Assembly: GCA_001460835.1 (NCBI GenBank)
Contig: CYKH01001755.1
Span: forward strand, 4,929 to 60,037
DNA from: Bodo saltans
Lineage: Eukaryota > Euglenozoa > Kinetoplastea > Eubodonida > Bodonidae
Direction: 5' to 3'
Length of the DNA: 55,109 nucleotides
Shown: positions 47,364 to 55,109 of the stretch, piece after piece
How positions within the stretch are numbered: position 1 is the first letter of the stretch
Layout of the letters: every line of letters begins with the position of its first letter
Notes under the pieces: model-generated
The model's database searches: none
Seen by the model: the letters and a program-made list of their open reading frames with translations, nothing else
Told to the model about the DNA's origin: nothing
Made by a program: the position numbers and the translations under genes

Positions 47364-47789
47364 ATGGGATGCAAATTCGTTCGAGAGGCACCAAGAGGAG
47401 GGAGAGCAAAGTCAGAAAAATCAGTAACTTTTAATGACAACGTCACTGCAATTCCACCACCGGAATCTGAACCTGCGTCGTTAGCAGGGTCAATGGTCAA
47501 CCGTCGAACGAACAGCAGTGTCTCACCCGAAGCCTCGCCCTCGAATCATACGTTGTCCACTCCTCAGAATACAACGGTGGATGATGTGGAAGTGGTGGTG
47601 CAGAGCAGCGACCTAGAGGTGATTGGGCGCGGGAAGATCAAGAGAAGAAATGACAGCCTGAGCCTTGCAGCTGTTCGCCGCAGTCGTCGAACTGACGACG
47701 ACGACGACGCTGATGCTGGCGGCGTCGATGACGCAGCCGCGCCGATAGATCACAACTCAGCTGAGCAAACAACGATGGCGGAGAAATAA
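47364..47789 (+). CDS. Small MGC-type acidic/basic protein, probably lipidated
   Basis: This 141-residue protein starts MGCKFVREAPRGGRAKSEK. Gly2 and Cys3 followed by basic residues is a typical N-myristoylation plus palmitoylation signal, as in many flagellar or pellicular membrane proteins of kinetoplastids. A short conserved-looking SEKSVTFNDNVTAIPPP follows, resembling generic KSVxFxD motifs. The middle is Ser/Thr-rich and disordered. The C-terminal third has RRNDSLSLAAVRRSRR followed by an Asp-rich run and ends TTMAEK. No enzyme fold is visible. It most likely attaches to the inner face of a membrane; function is unknown. Confidence 0.6.
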   Translation: MGCKFVREAPRGGRAKSEKSVTFNDNVTAIPPPESEPASLAGSMVNRRTNSSVSPEASPSNHTLSTPQNTTVDDVEVVVQSSDLEVIGRGKIKRRNDSLSLAAVRRSRRTDDDDDADAGGVDDAAAPIDHNSAEQTTMAEK

Positions 47790-48466
47790 CGACGATCATC
47801 AAGCACCGCCGCACGCACAAAAACAAAAAAAACGCATCTCCACAGACGTGCTCAACCTCAAATACTGAAATATGTCGGACTTTCGCTAATCACTCAACAA
47901 CAAAAGAACTGAAATTTGGAAAGCGTTCTCTCTAACTCGACGCTTTTCATCCCAACCACTTCTCGATTGAGTTCGGTTTTTGTTTTTTTGTTTTTGTGAT
48001 GCCCGTTTTCACTTACTGCCTTCCGGTGGGTCGCTATCTTTGTGTTTTTCACCCGAGGAGTTCAGGGGAATAGAAGCCGACTCAATTATTTTTGTTTTCA
48101 TCGGCCCTCATAACTCACACGCGCAGCAGACGCAAAGAAGCGATCTCAGTCTCATCGTGCTCGACTGATGCGATCAAAAACAGATTCCGGCACGCACAAG
48201 CGTTACAGAAGTCCCATAACGATGAGTAGAAGGAAGTAGAACGAATCATAGCAACGGAAAAAATCAAAACGAAAACACGTTGCTAATCAAAAAAGTGAAA
48301 ACCGTTCGTGTGAATTGCTGTGACGCTTTCGTTTGTAACATTTTATTTTCCGCTGAAGGAGGAAATCACAACGTGATACATCTTCGTGCTGCTCAATGGT
48401 TATTTTTTCGTTGTTACTGTGTTGTTTTTTTTTTGTTTTTTTTGTAAGACGCAGATAAAAATAATA
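47790..48466. other. 677-base intergenic region
   Basis: I see no gene, tRNA or obvious repeat here. T tracts occur at 47975-47995 and 48402-48443, the second being the acceptor tract of the next gene. Short open frames have no protein-like composition. Confidence 0.6.
48399..48454 (+). promoter_or_regulatory. Probable trans-splice acceptor that decides start 48467
   Basis: Long T runs (48402-48443) end in gtaag (AG at 48447-48448) and gcag (AG at 48453-48454), 12 to 18 bases before ATG 48467. The frame upstream of 48467 reads FFVVTVLFFFCFF from these T runs and begins at a GTG, so it is not coding. Confidence 0.6.
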
Positions 48467-51400
48467 ATGTCCCAAGATCAACTAGAGTATGTCATTCGTC
48501 CGCTGGCCAGGAAGGTGATGGATCTCACCCTTGGGCGTTATCAAGTGCTGGAGAATCACCGTCATCGGCTACCAGAGTTTTTGACGCTCTGCGCTTCTGA
48601 TGTCGAAAATATTTTAGTAGCCTTCTCCAAGATGGATGTAGAACGCGCGACGAGCGATGCCCGAGCATCCCAGAAAATGGCAATGCCATCATCGTCAACA
48701 CAACAACAACAACATGTGGCGGGTGCAGCAAATAAACTGTCACATAAGAAGCGGGAATCACCGCGAAAGACGAATGCGCAAGGTGGCGACGACGACGACG
48801 ACGACGATCCTTCGTCAATGGAAGCACGTGCACGGCAACTTGAAGAGGAGGACGAAGAAGTACGCATCGCGTCGCTCAGCCACGAGCAATACGTTGCAGA
48901 GCTGCGGCTTCAACTCCAGCGGCTGAAAACAACAGAAAATTTTCTGAGGTCCACTCTCTCTGATGTCCTTCACGAGCTAGACCATCGCACGACAGCAGTT
49001 GAAGTCAAAGCCGGTCAAGTCGCACAGCGAGATCAACGACTTACAAAGCAACGCGAGGCATTTCTGCGTGAAAATCGTCAGCTGCGTGATATGGTTGCGC
49101 AGTACCGTGATAAAGGAAAGTGCGATTTACCAGAACCGATTCTCTACGAATGGGATGCCGATGACGTTGGCAGTGGCGGTGGTGGTGGTGGCAACAACTC
49201 CGCACGAGGAGGTTCACGCGGTCGAGGAGACAGCAGCGGTGTTGTCGATCCGTTTCAACAACTTCGTCAACAATTCAAGGAGGAGAAGGATACGTTGGAG
49301 AAGGGGTTTGTGAAACAACTTGAAGAAGCAAACTTCAAAGTCCGTTCGTTGCAAGCGCAAGCCGCAAACGCAGCACGATCGAAGCTGGAGCAGCAGCAGC
49401 AAATCGCGCTGTTGGAAGCTCAATTAGAGTTGCTCCGGTCGAAGCAGCCTCTTACAGAGAACGCTGCTGAGTCGCCAGACAGTCCGCATGAAGCGATCGC
49501 GATAGCATCTGGCCCCACGTCACCTCGCAACCATCAAGGAAATGCTTCGCCACCCCCGACGAAACCTCCTCAAACTCATGTCGCAACTCAAACAGATCCA
49601 AACACACCGAGGTCAAACCCACGGACCCCGCCCCCTGTTCACATGCTAGAAGTAGATCCGGAATTGCACGACGTGTTAGTAACGAGGCAACCAACGCCAG
49701 ATGGACTGGGTGCCAACATTGTGCGATCTGTCAGTACCACTGCACTGGCAAGCAACGCCAGCGGCTCTCAGCAACTCACACCAAGGACGTCGAAGCTGAA
49801 GCCCTCCTCGTCTCCTTTCTCAAATAGTGCGGCTCCCATGACTGCGGTAAGGAAGGCAACTGCACCGATTGCTGCGGTGAGCAGCAAACAACCGCCGCAC
49901 CGCGTGCAAGTGACGCCGTCGAAAGGGCCTAACAAACAAGCACTGCACGGGATGGCTGGCCGGGGAGCAACGGGAGTGGCTTCAGTCGGTGGTGGTGGCT
50001 CAAGCAGCCTTGTTCTTGATCCATCGTCGGGCTCCGCATGCGGGGCCGATGATGGGGATACTGCTGACAGCCAATCGCCGGGCGGAGCTTCTGGCGCCTC
50101 GCCGTGGAACGACGGACTTGTGTTCGGGTCCTCCGATGGGGATGGGTCTGGAACACAGCTGCATCAGCAACATCAACGAATCACCTCAGCATTGGAGTCC
50201 ACTGCCCGAACACCCTCGCAGCTAGAAACGTTCAAATTGCTAGAAGAGCAGATTGCTCTTGATCAGCAGCAGCACCCACTGATGTTTGTGGCTAACGGTT
50301 CACCAACGACGCCGACCTCACCTGCCAGGAGCAGCGGTAACAATGCCTCATCCCCTTCCGACAAGAAATTGCATGCGGAGTTGCACAGGCTTCGAGTTGA
50401 AAATGAGCAACTACGAATTTCAACAGCGTCAACGAAAGTTTCTGGCGCGTCCGCCCCGCACAACAATTCGCTTCTTCTTGCTCGCCTAAAAGTTGACCTC
50501 CGCGAAAAGTCCGCCCAATTAGACGAGCGCACCGCGGAGTTTGACCAACTGAAGTCAGAAGCAGAAAGATGGTTTCAAGTCTATCGTCAGTATGTACCGC
50601 CTTCTGATGTTACCGATAGCACAACAGGTGGACATCAGCGCGTGGCGCACCCGCAGCAGCGATTTTCGAACCACAACGCTGCACCCCTTGTTGTGAACTA
50701 CGAAGTGGTGGCACGCTTGAAAGCGACTGTCAACGCTGCGGAGCTTTCTGAGCAGCGATATCGCGTTTTGTCGTGGAAGGTGATGGATCATCATGTAAGA
50801 AGCTCGTTGGCCCGAGAAGGTCATTTGCATGACATCCGGGACGCTCACAAAATGTTTGACATGAACCTCGTGACGTCGCTCCAGCGGCAGCTAGAAATGA
50901 TGGCGTTTCATCAGCAGCGTGTGTATGTCCGACTGCGCACTCGGCGTGCTGAGAGCCGCGTCGAATCTGATATTTTGTGGGATCAGGTGTTGACGATGGC
51001 ACGCAACGTGTCGAAGCTGCAGGCGGTTGAGGAGAATCCAGAAACACCAAGGTACTACTTGCGAAATCAGCAGATTCAAAGTAGTAGTTCCGCCAACAAC
51101 AACGGCAATAGCCCTCCGCGACGAGATGTTCGCGTTTCCCCTGCAGCTGCCGTCGAGGAAGTTGTCCACGCTGAGTCGACAATGACACCCGATGGCCCTA
51201 TCTCCAAGAGTAGCGTTTACTTCCGTGTAGTGAGCAACGCTGCAGCGGCGTACTCCCTTCAGCAACTTGGGGGTGGGGGTGGAAGTGTTAGCAATGATGC
51301 CGCAGCAACTCTCAATTTGTCAAGGATACCCGTTCGAGGAGTGGCTGCCGCATCGCCGGCAACTCTTCTACCACAACGTCCTCAATCTGCTTCCGCATCC

Positions 51401-51796
51401 CTAGGTGGTGGCGGGCAGCAACACGCTGGTTCAAGTAACTCTTTGCCACAGAAACTGCGCGCTGCCGTCACGCGACCCGTGTCGGCTGTTATGGCGCGCC
51501 ACGGAGGCCGTAAACCTGCTTCCTCTTCAGCTGGCGGATATCCCGACGATGAGCGGTTGCATTCATTTCAGCCAAGCGAGTTACGAAACTTATCTGGAGA
51601 CGATCGTCGAGCTAAAATACTCCTCGCAATGGGAAAAGACAAGTCGAGCGAGGCCCGAAACAAATTGCAGTTAGTTGAAGAACGACGACTGCTGCGCGCG
51701 TCCTCCTCGGCAGCACGATGTCCTGACATGAGTCGAGTAGAGCAGCCTGTGTTTCATATGGCGAAGCTTATTGGTCGCAACGAAGCTCCAATGTAA
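48467..51796 (+). CDS. Coiled-coil protein with a candidate LC8-binding TQT motif
   Basis: This 1109-residue protein starts MSQDQLEYVIRPLARKVMDL at ATG 48467. The N-terminal 70 residues look folded and helical. An Asp-rich run near residue 108 leads into coiled coils at about 115-215 and 255-325, and others lie at about 630-700 and 745-850 (for example NLVTSLQRQLEMMAFHQQRV). Between them is a Ser/Pro/Gly-rich linker containing THVATQTDPN, a good match to the LC8-binding TQT consensus. Alternating coils and disordered linkers suggest a scaffold of the basal body, flagellum or cytoskeleton. The family is not recognised and no catalytic motif is seen. Confidence 0.8.
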   Translation: MSQDQLEYVIRPLARKVMDLTLGRYQVLENHRHRLPEFLTLCASDVENILVAFSKMDVERATSDARASQKMAMPSSSTQQQQHVAGAANKLSHKKRESPRKTNAQGGDDDDDDDPSSMEARARQLEEEDEEVRIASLSHEQYVAELRLQLQRLKTTENFLRSTLSDVLHELDHRTTAVEVKAGQVAQRDQRLTKQREAFLRENRQLRDMVAQYRDKGKCDLPEPILYEWDADDVGSGGGGGGNNSARGGSRGRGDSSGVVDPFQQLRQQFKEEKDTLEKGFVKQLEEANFKVRSLQAQAANAARSKLEQQQQIALLEAQLELLRSKQPLTENAAESPDSPHEAIAIASGPTSPRNHQGNASPPPTKPPQTHVATQTDPNTPRSNPRTPPPVHMLEVDPELHDVLVTRQPTPDGLGANIVRSVSTTALASNASGSQQLTPRTSKLKPSSSPFSNSAAPMTAVRKATAPIAAVSSKQPPHRVQVTPSKGPNKQALHGMAGRGATGVASVGGGGSSSLVLDPSSGSACGADDGDTADSQSPGGASGASPWNDGLVFGSSDGDGSGTQLHQQHQRITSALESTARTPSQLETFKLLEEQIALDQQQHPLMFVANGSPTTPTSPARSSGNNASSPSDKKLHAELHRLRVENEQLRISTASTKVSGASAPHNNSLLLARLKVDLREKSAQLDERTAEFDQLKSEAERWFQVYRQYVPPSDVTDSTTGGHQRVAHPQQRFSNHNAAPLVVNYEVVARLKATVNAAELSEQRYRVLSWKVMDHHVRSSLAREGHLHDIRDAHKMFDMNLVTSLQRQLEMMAFHQQRVYVRLRTRRAESRVESDILWDQVLTMARNVSKLQAVEENPETPRYYLRNQQIQSSSSANNNGNSPPRRDVRVSPAAAVEEVVHAESTMTPDGPISKSSVYFRVVSNAAAAYSLQQLGGGGGSVSNDAAATLNLSRIPVRGVAAASPATLLPQRPQSASASLGGGGQQHAGSSNSLPQKLRAAVTRPVSAVMARHGGRKPASSSAGGYPDDERLHSFQPSELRNLSGDDRRAKILLAMGKDKSSEARNKLQLVEERRLLRASSSAARCPDMSRVEQPVFHMAKLIGRNEAPM

Positions 51797-51889
51797 CAAG
51801 ATCGAAGAGACGTTTACTTATCGGACGTCCTTGTTTGTATTGTTCCTCAAAATTGATCTTACATTCATTCGTGCGCTTTGCGTACTGTA

Positions 51890-51935
51890 TCTCCTGTTCT
51901 CACGCTCAATAATCATATTTTTTTCACTACTTGAG
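51890..51935 (+). promoter_or_regulatory. Probable trans-splice acceptor for CPSF100
   Basis: The pyrimidine-rich stretch tctcctgttctcacgctcaa and the following T run end in actacttgag, AG at 51934-51935, 32 bases before ATG 51968. Confidence 0.45.
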
Positions 51936-51967
51936 GAGGAAAGTTTAAGCAACTCATTAATAACAAC

Positions 51968-54808
51968 ATGTTGCGTGCGTCCGCAGAGAGTGTACTGTTC
52001 ACAAGCCTCTATGGCGGTTGCTCGACAACTCATTCCAGTAGCACCGCGGAGCTCACGACACCCGCGGTAGCATCTGTCATTGACATCGATGGTGTGAGGA
52101 TTCTCCTCGACTGTGGGTTGGACTTTAACGCGCCGCCTCAGCAAGTGGGGTGGTATTTGTCTCAATTGGCGGCGCAGCTCCCCACCATCGACTGCGTGCT
52201 ATTATCCTCACCAGAGGCACTGTACTGCGGTGCTCTCCCATTCGTGATTCAGCACATTAGACGTGGCGTGCCTGTGGTCGCACCGGGTCCACTATGCAAA
52301 ACGGCGACGCACAACGTGCTTGGTCGGTTCATGGCACGGTATGCGAATGAGGCTGAATTCCCTGTGCAAGGTCACGCTGGAATCACCAACTACCGAATGA
52401 CCAACGACGACATCTTCAATGCCTTTCGCGCCGTGAAGGAGCCGTATGGCAACCGCACTGTGCTTCGCCGCTTGAATGATCACGGCGCCATGGCTTCGTT
52501 CCGTCGTCGAACATCGGATGAGCCTGCCGCTGCTGGCGGCCTCATCAGCGCGAGCGATTTCGAGGGAATATATGAAGGCGAGGATGCCGCTCAAGATGCG
52601 GATGAGCAGCAGCGAGAGCAAGAAGATCAGCTCTCGTCCATTGTTGCAGAGCCGATTGGAAACTACCGTATCATTGGTGGGTACATGTGGCGACTCATGT
52701 ACCAGACTGACGATATTTTGTACTGCCCCGACTACTCTCTTCACCCATCGTCGCTCCTGCGCCGAACTGCAATGCCAACTCGTAGCACGATGGTGATCCT
52801 AGGCATGCCATCAGGGTACGCGGAGACGAAATCGTCATCGTCATCGGCATCGCATAGATCTCTGTTTGATGAGCATATGCCCAACCTCCTTCGCAGTGTT
52901 GTCGACACATTCCGTCGCGAAAAAGATGTTCTCATGCCGGTCACTTTGAGTGGTCGTGGTCTAGAAATGCTGATGCTGTTCAAACAGTCGTTGCAAGAGA
53001 AGGGTGTCACTTCCTACAACATTGTGATGGTCCACTATCAAGCGAAGGAACTTCTCGCAAGACTCAAAACAATGACCTCGCTGTTGCTGGACAACTTGGT
53101 GTATGATAGCAACGATGTTTTCGCGGAAGTTCAAACGTGTAAGTCGTTAGATGAGCTCAAAAAGATTCCAAGCCCACGACTGATTCTCGCCGATGGTCTT
53201 GATCTAGACGATAACATCGCGCCAGAATTGTTGCTTTCATTTCTTGGCAGCAGCGGAAACTTAATTATTGCGGTGGACACTCCAACCAACGGGAACGCTG
53301 GTGACGAAGGAACGAACTTGCAACGGTTGGTACGAGCATCAAAGTTGAACAACTTCGCGAATTCGTCGTTTACCTGGCAATATCTACGTCGTGCAAAGCT
53401 AAACACCGTAGAGCTTGAGAACTTCTACCTCGCACAGGAACGTGCGATCGAGCTTCGTGAGCAGCAACAAGCAGAGCGCGACGCAGAGCTTCGGCGCACC
53501 GCAGTGGCATACCAGGAGGATATGCGCGAAGGTGTGACAGATGTACAGAATTGGGATAGTGACGATGACGATGCCACCGCACCATCCAACGGTGGCGCAG
53601 GTGTCAAACAATTGCCCGCACCCGATGCAGCAGTTGCGTTGCAACTTCCCAGAGGGCTGTATCTCCCTGAAAACACTGCGAAAGCCCTCCGCCACGCTCT
53701 TTCGAAGCAAACGACAGGTAGCAGCTGTGGTATCGTGTTTCCCCAGCTTGACACCTTCACCTCCCTCGCTACGTACCTCGCAACACCCAATCCCACAAAC
53801 GAGGACCGCGGATACGGAATCCCTCTTACTCCAGCAGAAATCTCTCACCTTCGTCGTGCTGCTCCGCATCGCACCATAAATGATGATGCTCCCCTAGATT
53901 TGGTACTCTCAGTCAACGATGCGCAAATTGACGCTAACATTCCCTGCAAGGTAGTGTGGGAAACGGCGTCCTGCCCACGTGTGCAGGCAAACGTCTTCGT
54001 GCTTCCGTGGATGCTTTACGAAGGTACTTTGGATGTAGCAACAATCAAACAACTTCTGTTGTCGCAGCTTGCTGGAACGGTGAAAAAAATTGTTCCGCTG
54101 GGTGCCACAACAAGCGATGTTCGGACACTTACTGCCTTCTGCAACGAAGAATCGTCGTCATTCAGGGCCGTCGCGTCAGCTCAACGCGCGAACACGAAAA
54201 AAGATGTTGTCACTGCAGATGAACAACAAAAGTCCCAACTTGTTATTCAACTTGTGCCAAATGTGCCAGTTCAACTTGCAGTGGCTGTATTCGCGTTCAC
54301 CGTTGACTTAGACCCAAGGTTCGCGTCGCATTTGCAGGCTAGCCTTCGCCCTGTCCGAGAAACACGCTCCGCGGGATATTGGGAAGTCGGCCACGTCAAT
54401 GGCGTGCTGGACTCACGAAGCGAATTCAGCAGCAACAACGACAGCGACTCCGGTTCTGCAGCTCGAAAGCGACGGCGGTTAGAAGGACTTGGCACACCTG
54501 TACTCACATTTCCCCACGCAACCGCATCGAACGAGAGTGACGCCGGAGAGACAGAAATAGAAACCTTCGACGAGGTCCCCCTTGGTTCAGTTTATGTCGG
54601 ATCCCTCGAGCTTCCAGTCATTCGAGACAAACTTCGACAGCAGCTGCGTCAGCGTGTCGATGTCGTTCGTGGCCTGCTGACTCTTGAGGAAGCTGGAGCC
54701 TGTGTCCGCCGAAGCCCATCCGGGGATGTGACACTCTCCTGTGTTGTTGGAGCCTCTATGTTCGAAATTCGTGAAGCCATCTATGCGCAATATCAACACA
54801 ACCTCTAG
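51968..54808 (+). CDS. CPSF2: Cleavage and polyadenylation specificity factor subunit 2 (CPSF100)
   Basis: This is a 946-residue protein from ATG 51968. The N-terminal metallo-beta-lactamase fold reads VASVIDIDGVRILLDCGLDF, then IDCVLLSSPEALYCGALPFV where catalytic members have HxHxDH. The zinc-binding His/Asp are replaced, as expected for CPSF100, the inactive partner of the nuclease CPSF73. IIGGYMWRLMYQTDDILYCP corresponds to the GGTIWK/YAVDFNH block. A beta-CASP region follows (TLSGRGLEMLMLFKQSLQEK, then SFTWQYLRRA). An acidic insert lies near 525 (NWDSDDDDATAP), and a basic ARKRRRLEG near 832 may be a nuclear signal. CPSF100 is a structural subunit of the 3'-end cleavage complex, which in kinetoplastids acts together with trans-splicing of the next gene. 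Confidence 0.92.
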   Translation: MLRASAESVLFTSLYGGCSTTHSSSTAELTTPAVASVIDIDGVRILLDCGLDFNAPPQQVGWYLSQLAAQLPTIDCVLLSSPEALYCGALPFVIQHIRRGVPVVAPGPLCKTATHNVLGRFMARYANEAEFPVQGHAGITNYRMTNDDIFNAFRAVKEPYGNRTVLRRLNDHGAMASFRRRTSDEPAAAGGLISASDFEGIYEGEDAAQDADEQQREQEDQLSSIVAEPIGNYRIIGGYMWRLMYQTDDILYCPDYSLHPSSLLRRTAMPTRSTMVILGMPSGYAETKSSSSSASHRSLFDEHMPNLLRSVVDTFRREKDVLMPVTLSGRGLEMLMLFKQSLQEKGVTSYNIVMVHYQAKELLARLKTMTSLLLDNLVYDSNDVFAEVQTCKSLDELKKIPSPRLILADGLDLDDNIAPELLLSFLGSSGNLIIAVDTPTNGNAGDEGTNLQRLVRASKLNNFANSSFTWQYLRRAKLNTVELENFYLAQERAIELREQQQAERDAELRRTAVAYQEDMREGVTDVQNWDSDDDDATAPSNGGAGVKQLPAPDAAVALQLPRGLYLPENTAKALRHALSKQTTGSSCGIVFPQLDTFTSLATYLATPNPTNEDRGYGIPLTPAEISHLRRAAPHRTINDDAPLDLVLSVNDAQIDANIPCKVVWETASCPRVQANVFVLPWMLYEGTLDVATIKQLLLSQLAGTVKKIVPLGATTSDVRTLTAFCNEESSSFRAVASAQRANTKKDVVTADEQQKSQLVIQLVPNVPVQLAVAVFAFTVDLDPRFASHLQASLRPVRETRSAGYWEVGHVNGVLDSRSEFSSNNDSDSGSAARKRRRLEGLGTPVLTFPHATASNESDAGETEIETFDEVPLGSVYVGSLELPVIRDKLRQQLRQRVDVVRGLLTLEEAGACVRRSPSGDVTLSCVVGASMFEIREAIYAQYQHNL

Positions 54809-55109
54809 CCCTGTGTGTGGGAGCGAAAACTTCTAAGCAATCACTCATCACGCCACACTCTATTTCCTTCTGCGCTTAGCAAAACAAATTCCAAACACTC
54901 ACTCCATTCCAACATTTTCGCATACCAAGACATCAACAGCAAACAAAAAAAGGATTGTCAGATTTCAAAGAGAGTTTGCCAGGTCGTTTCAGAAGCATAC
55001 TCAATCGTTGGTTTCCGTCCTGCTTGCCATCGAAGATGCTTTATCAATGCGACCTGCGAATGCCCTTTTAAAAAACACAACTTGGCCTCTAATCGATCCG
55101 AAAACCCAT
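54809..55109. other. 301-base 3' flank
   Basis: I see no gene here to the end of the window. It begins with the CPSF100 3' UTR and contains no clear repeat or acceptor before the edge. Confidence 0.6.

Noticed and set aside
1-55109. Mobile elements, virus-like elements, CRISPR arrays or toxin systems
   Set aside because: No transposase, reverse transcriptase, integrase, capsid, terminal repeat or spacer array was seen on either strand. The only repeats are the two tandem 3'-end duplications and simple-sequence tracts.

Overview
The window looks like nuclear DNA of a kinetoplastid flagellate, most like a free-living bodonid such as Bodo. About twenty protein genes all lie on the + strand, none needs a cis-intron, and the standard stop codons are used. 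Most starts are preceded by a pyrimidine tract and an AG, as expected for spliced-leader trans-splicing in a polycistronic unit. Proteins carry many Gln, His, Ser and Thr low-complexity tracts. No tRNA, rRNA, CRISPR array or mobile element was seen. Two 300-base N blocks (11465-11764 and 30521-30820) are scaffold gaps of arbitrary size.

Layout. 1-11 kb: a 5'-open gene ending in a SPRY-like domain, with its 3' end tandemly repeated; an unknown coiled-coil protein; the transition-zone protein B9D2; and an FCP1-like protein whose HAD catalytic motif is degenerate and which carries a BRCT domain. 11-23 kb: a gap; an RRM plus YTH-domain protein; two large unrecognised coiled-coil proteins; and dynein light chain LC8. 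23-34.5 kb: a coiled-coil protein; a kinesin-like protein that seems to have lost its P-loop, interrupted by a gap and by a likely one-base frameshift; a second tandem 3'-end repeat; a BUD13-like splicing factor; and a PTPMT1-like phosphatase. 34.5-55 kb: a PCF11-like CID/zinc-finger protein; a mitochondrial carrier; a triple-SH3 protein; a UCH-L3-type deubiquitinase; a very large, probably mitochondrial protein that may be a string of dsRBD-like modules; a small MGC-type lipidated protein; a coiled-coil protein; and the cleavage/polyadenylation factor CPSF100 (CPSF2).

Two themes stand out. The first is mRNA maturation: FCP1-like, RRM-YTH, BUD13-like, PCF11-like and CPSF100. The second is flagellum and cytoskeleton: B9D2, LC8, the kinesin-like protein and many coiled coils. 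In kinetoplastids, sharing a transcription unit does not by itself imply shared function.

The observations most worth checking are the RRM-YTH architecture, the two pseudoenzymes (FCP1-like and kinesin-like), the possible dsRBD-like array, and the two tandem 3'-end duplications. The pattern of changes in those duplications fits two alleles stitched in tandem by the assembler at least as well as real duplication. All identifications come from reading motifs by eye; no database search was run.
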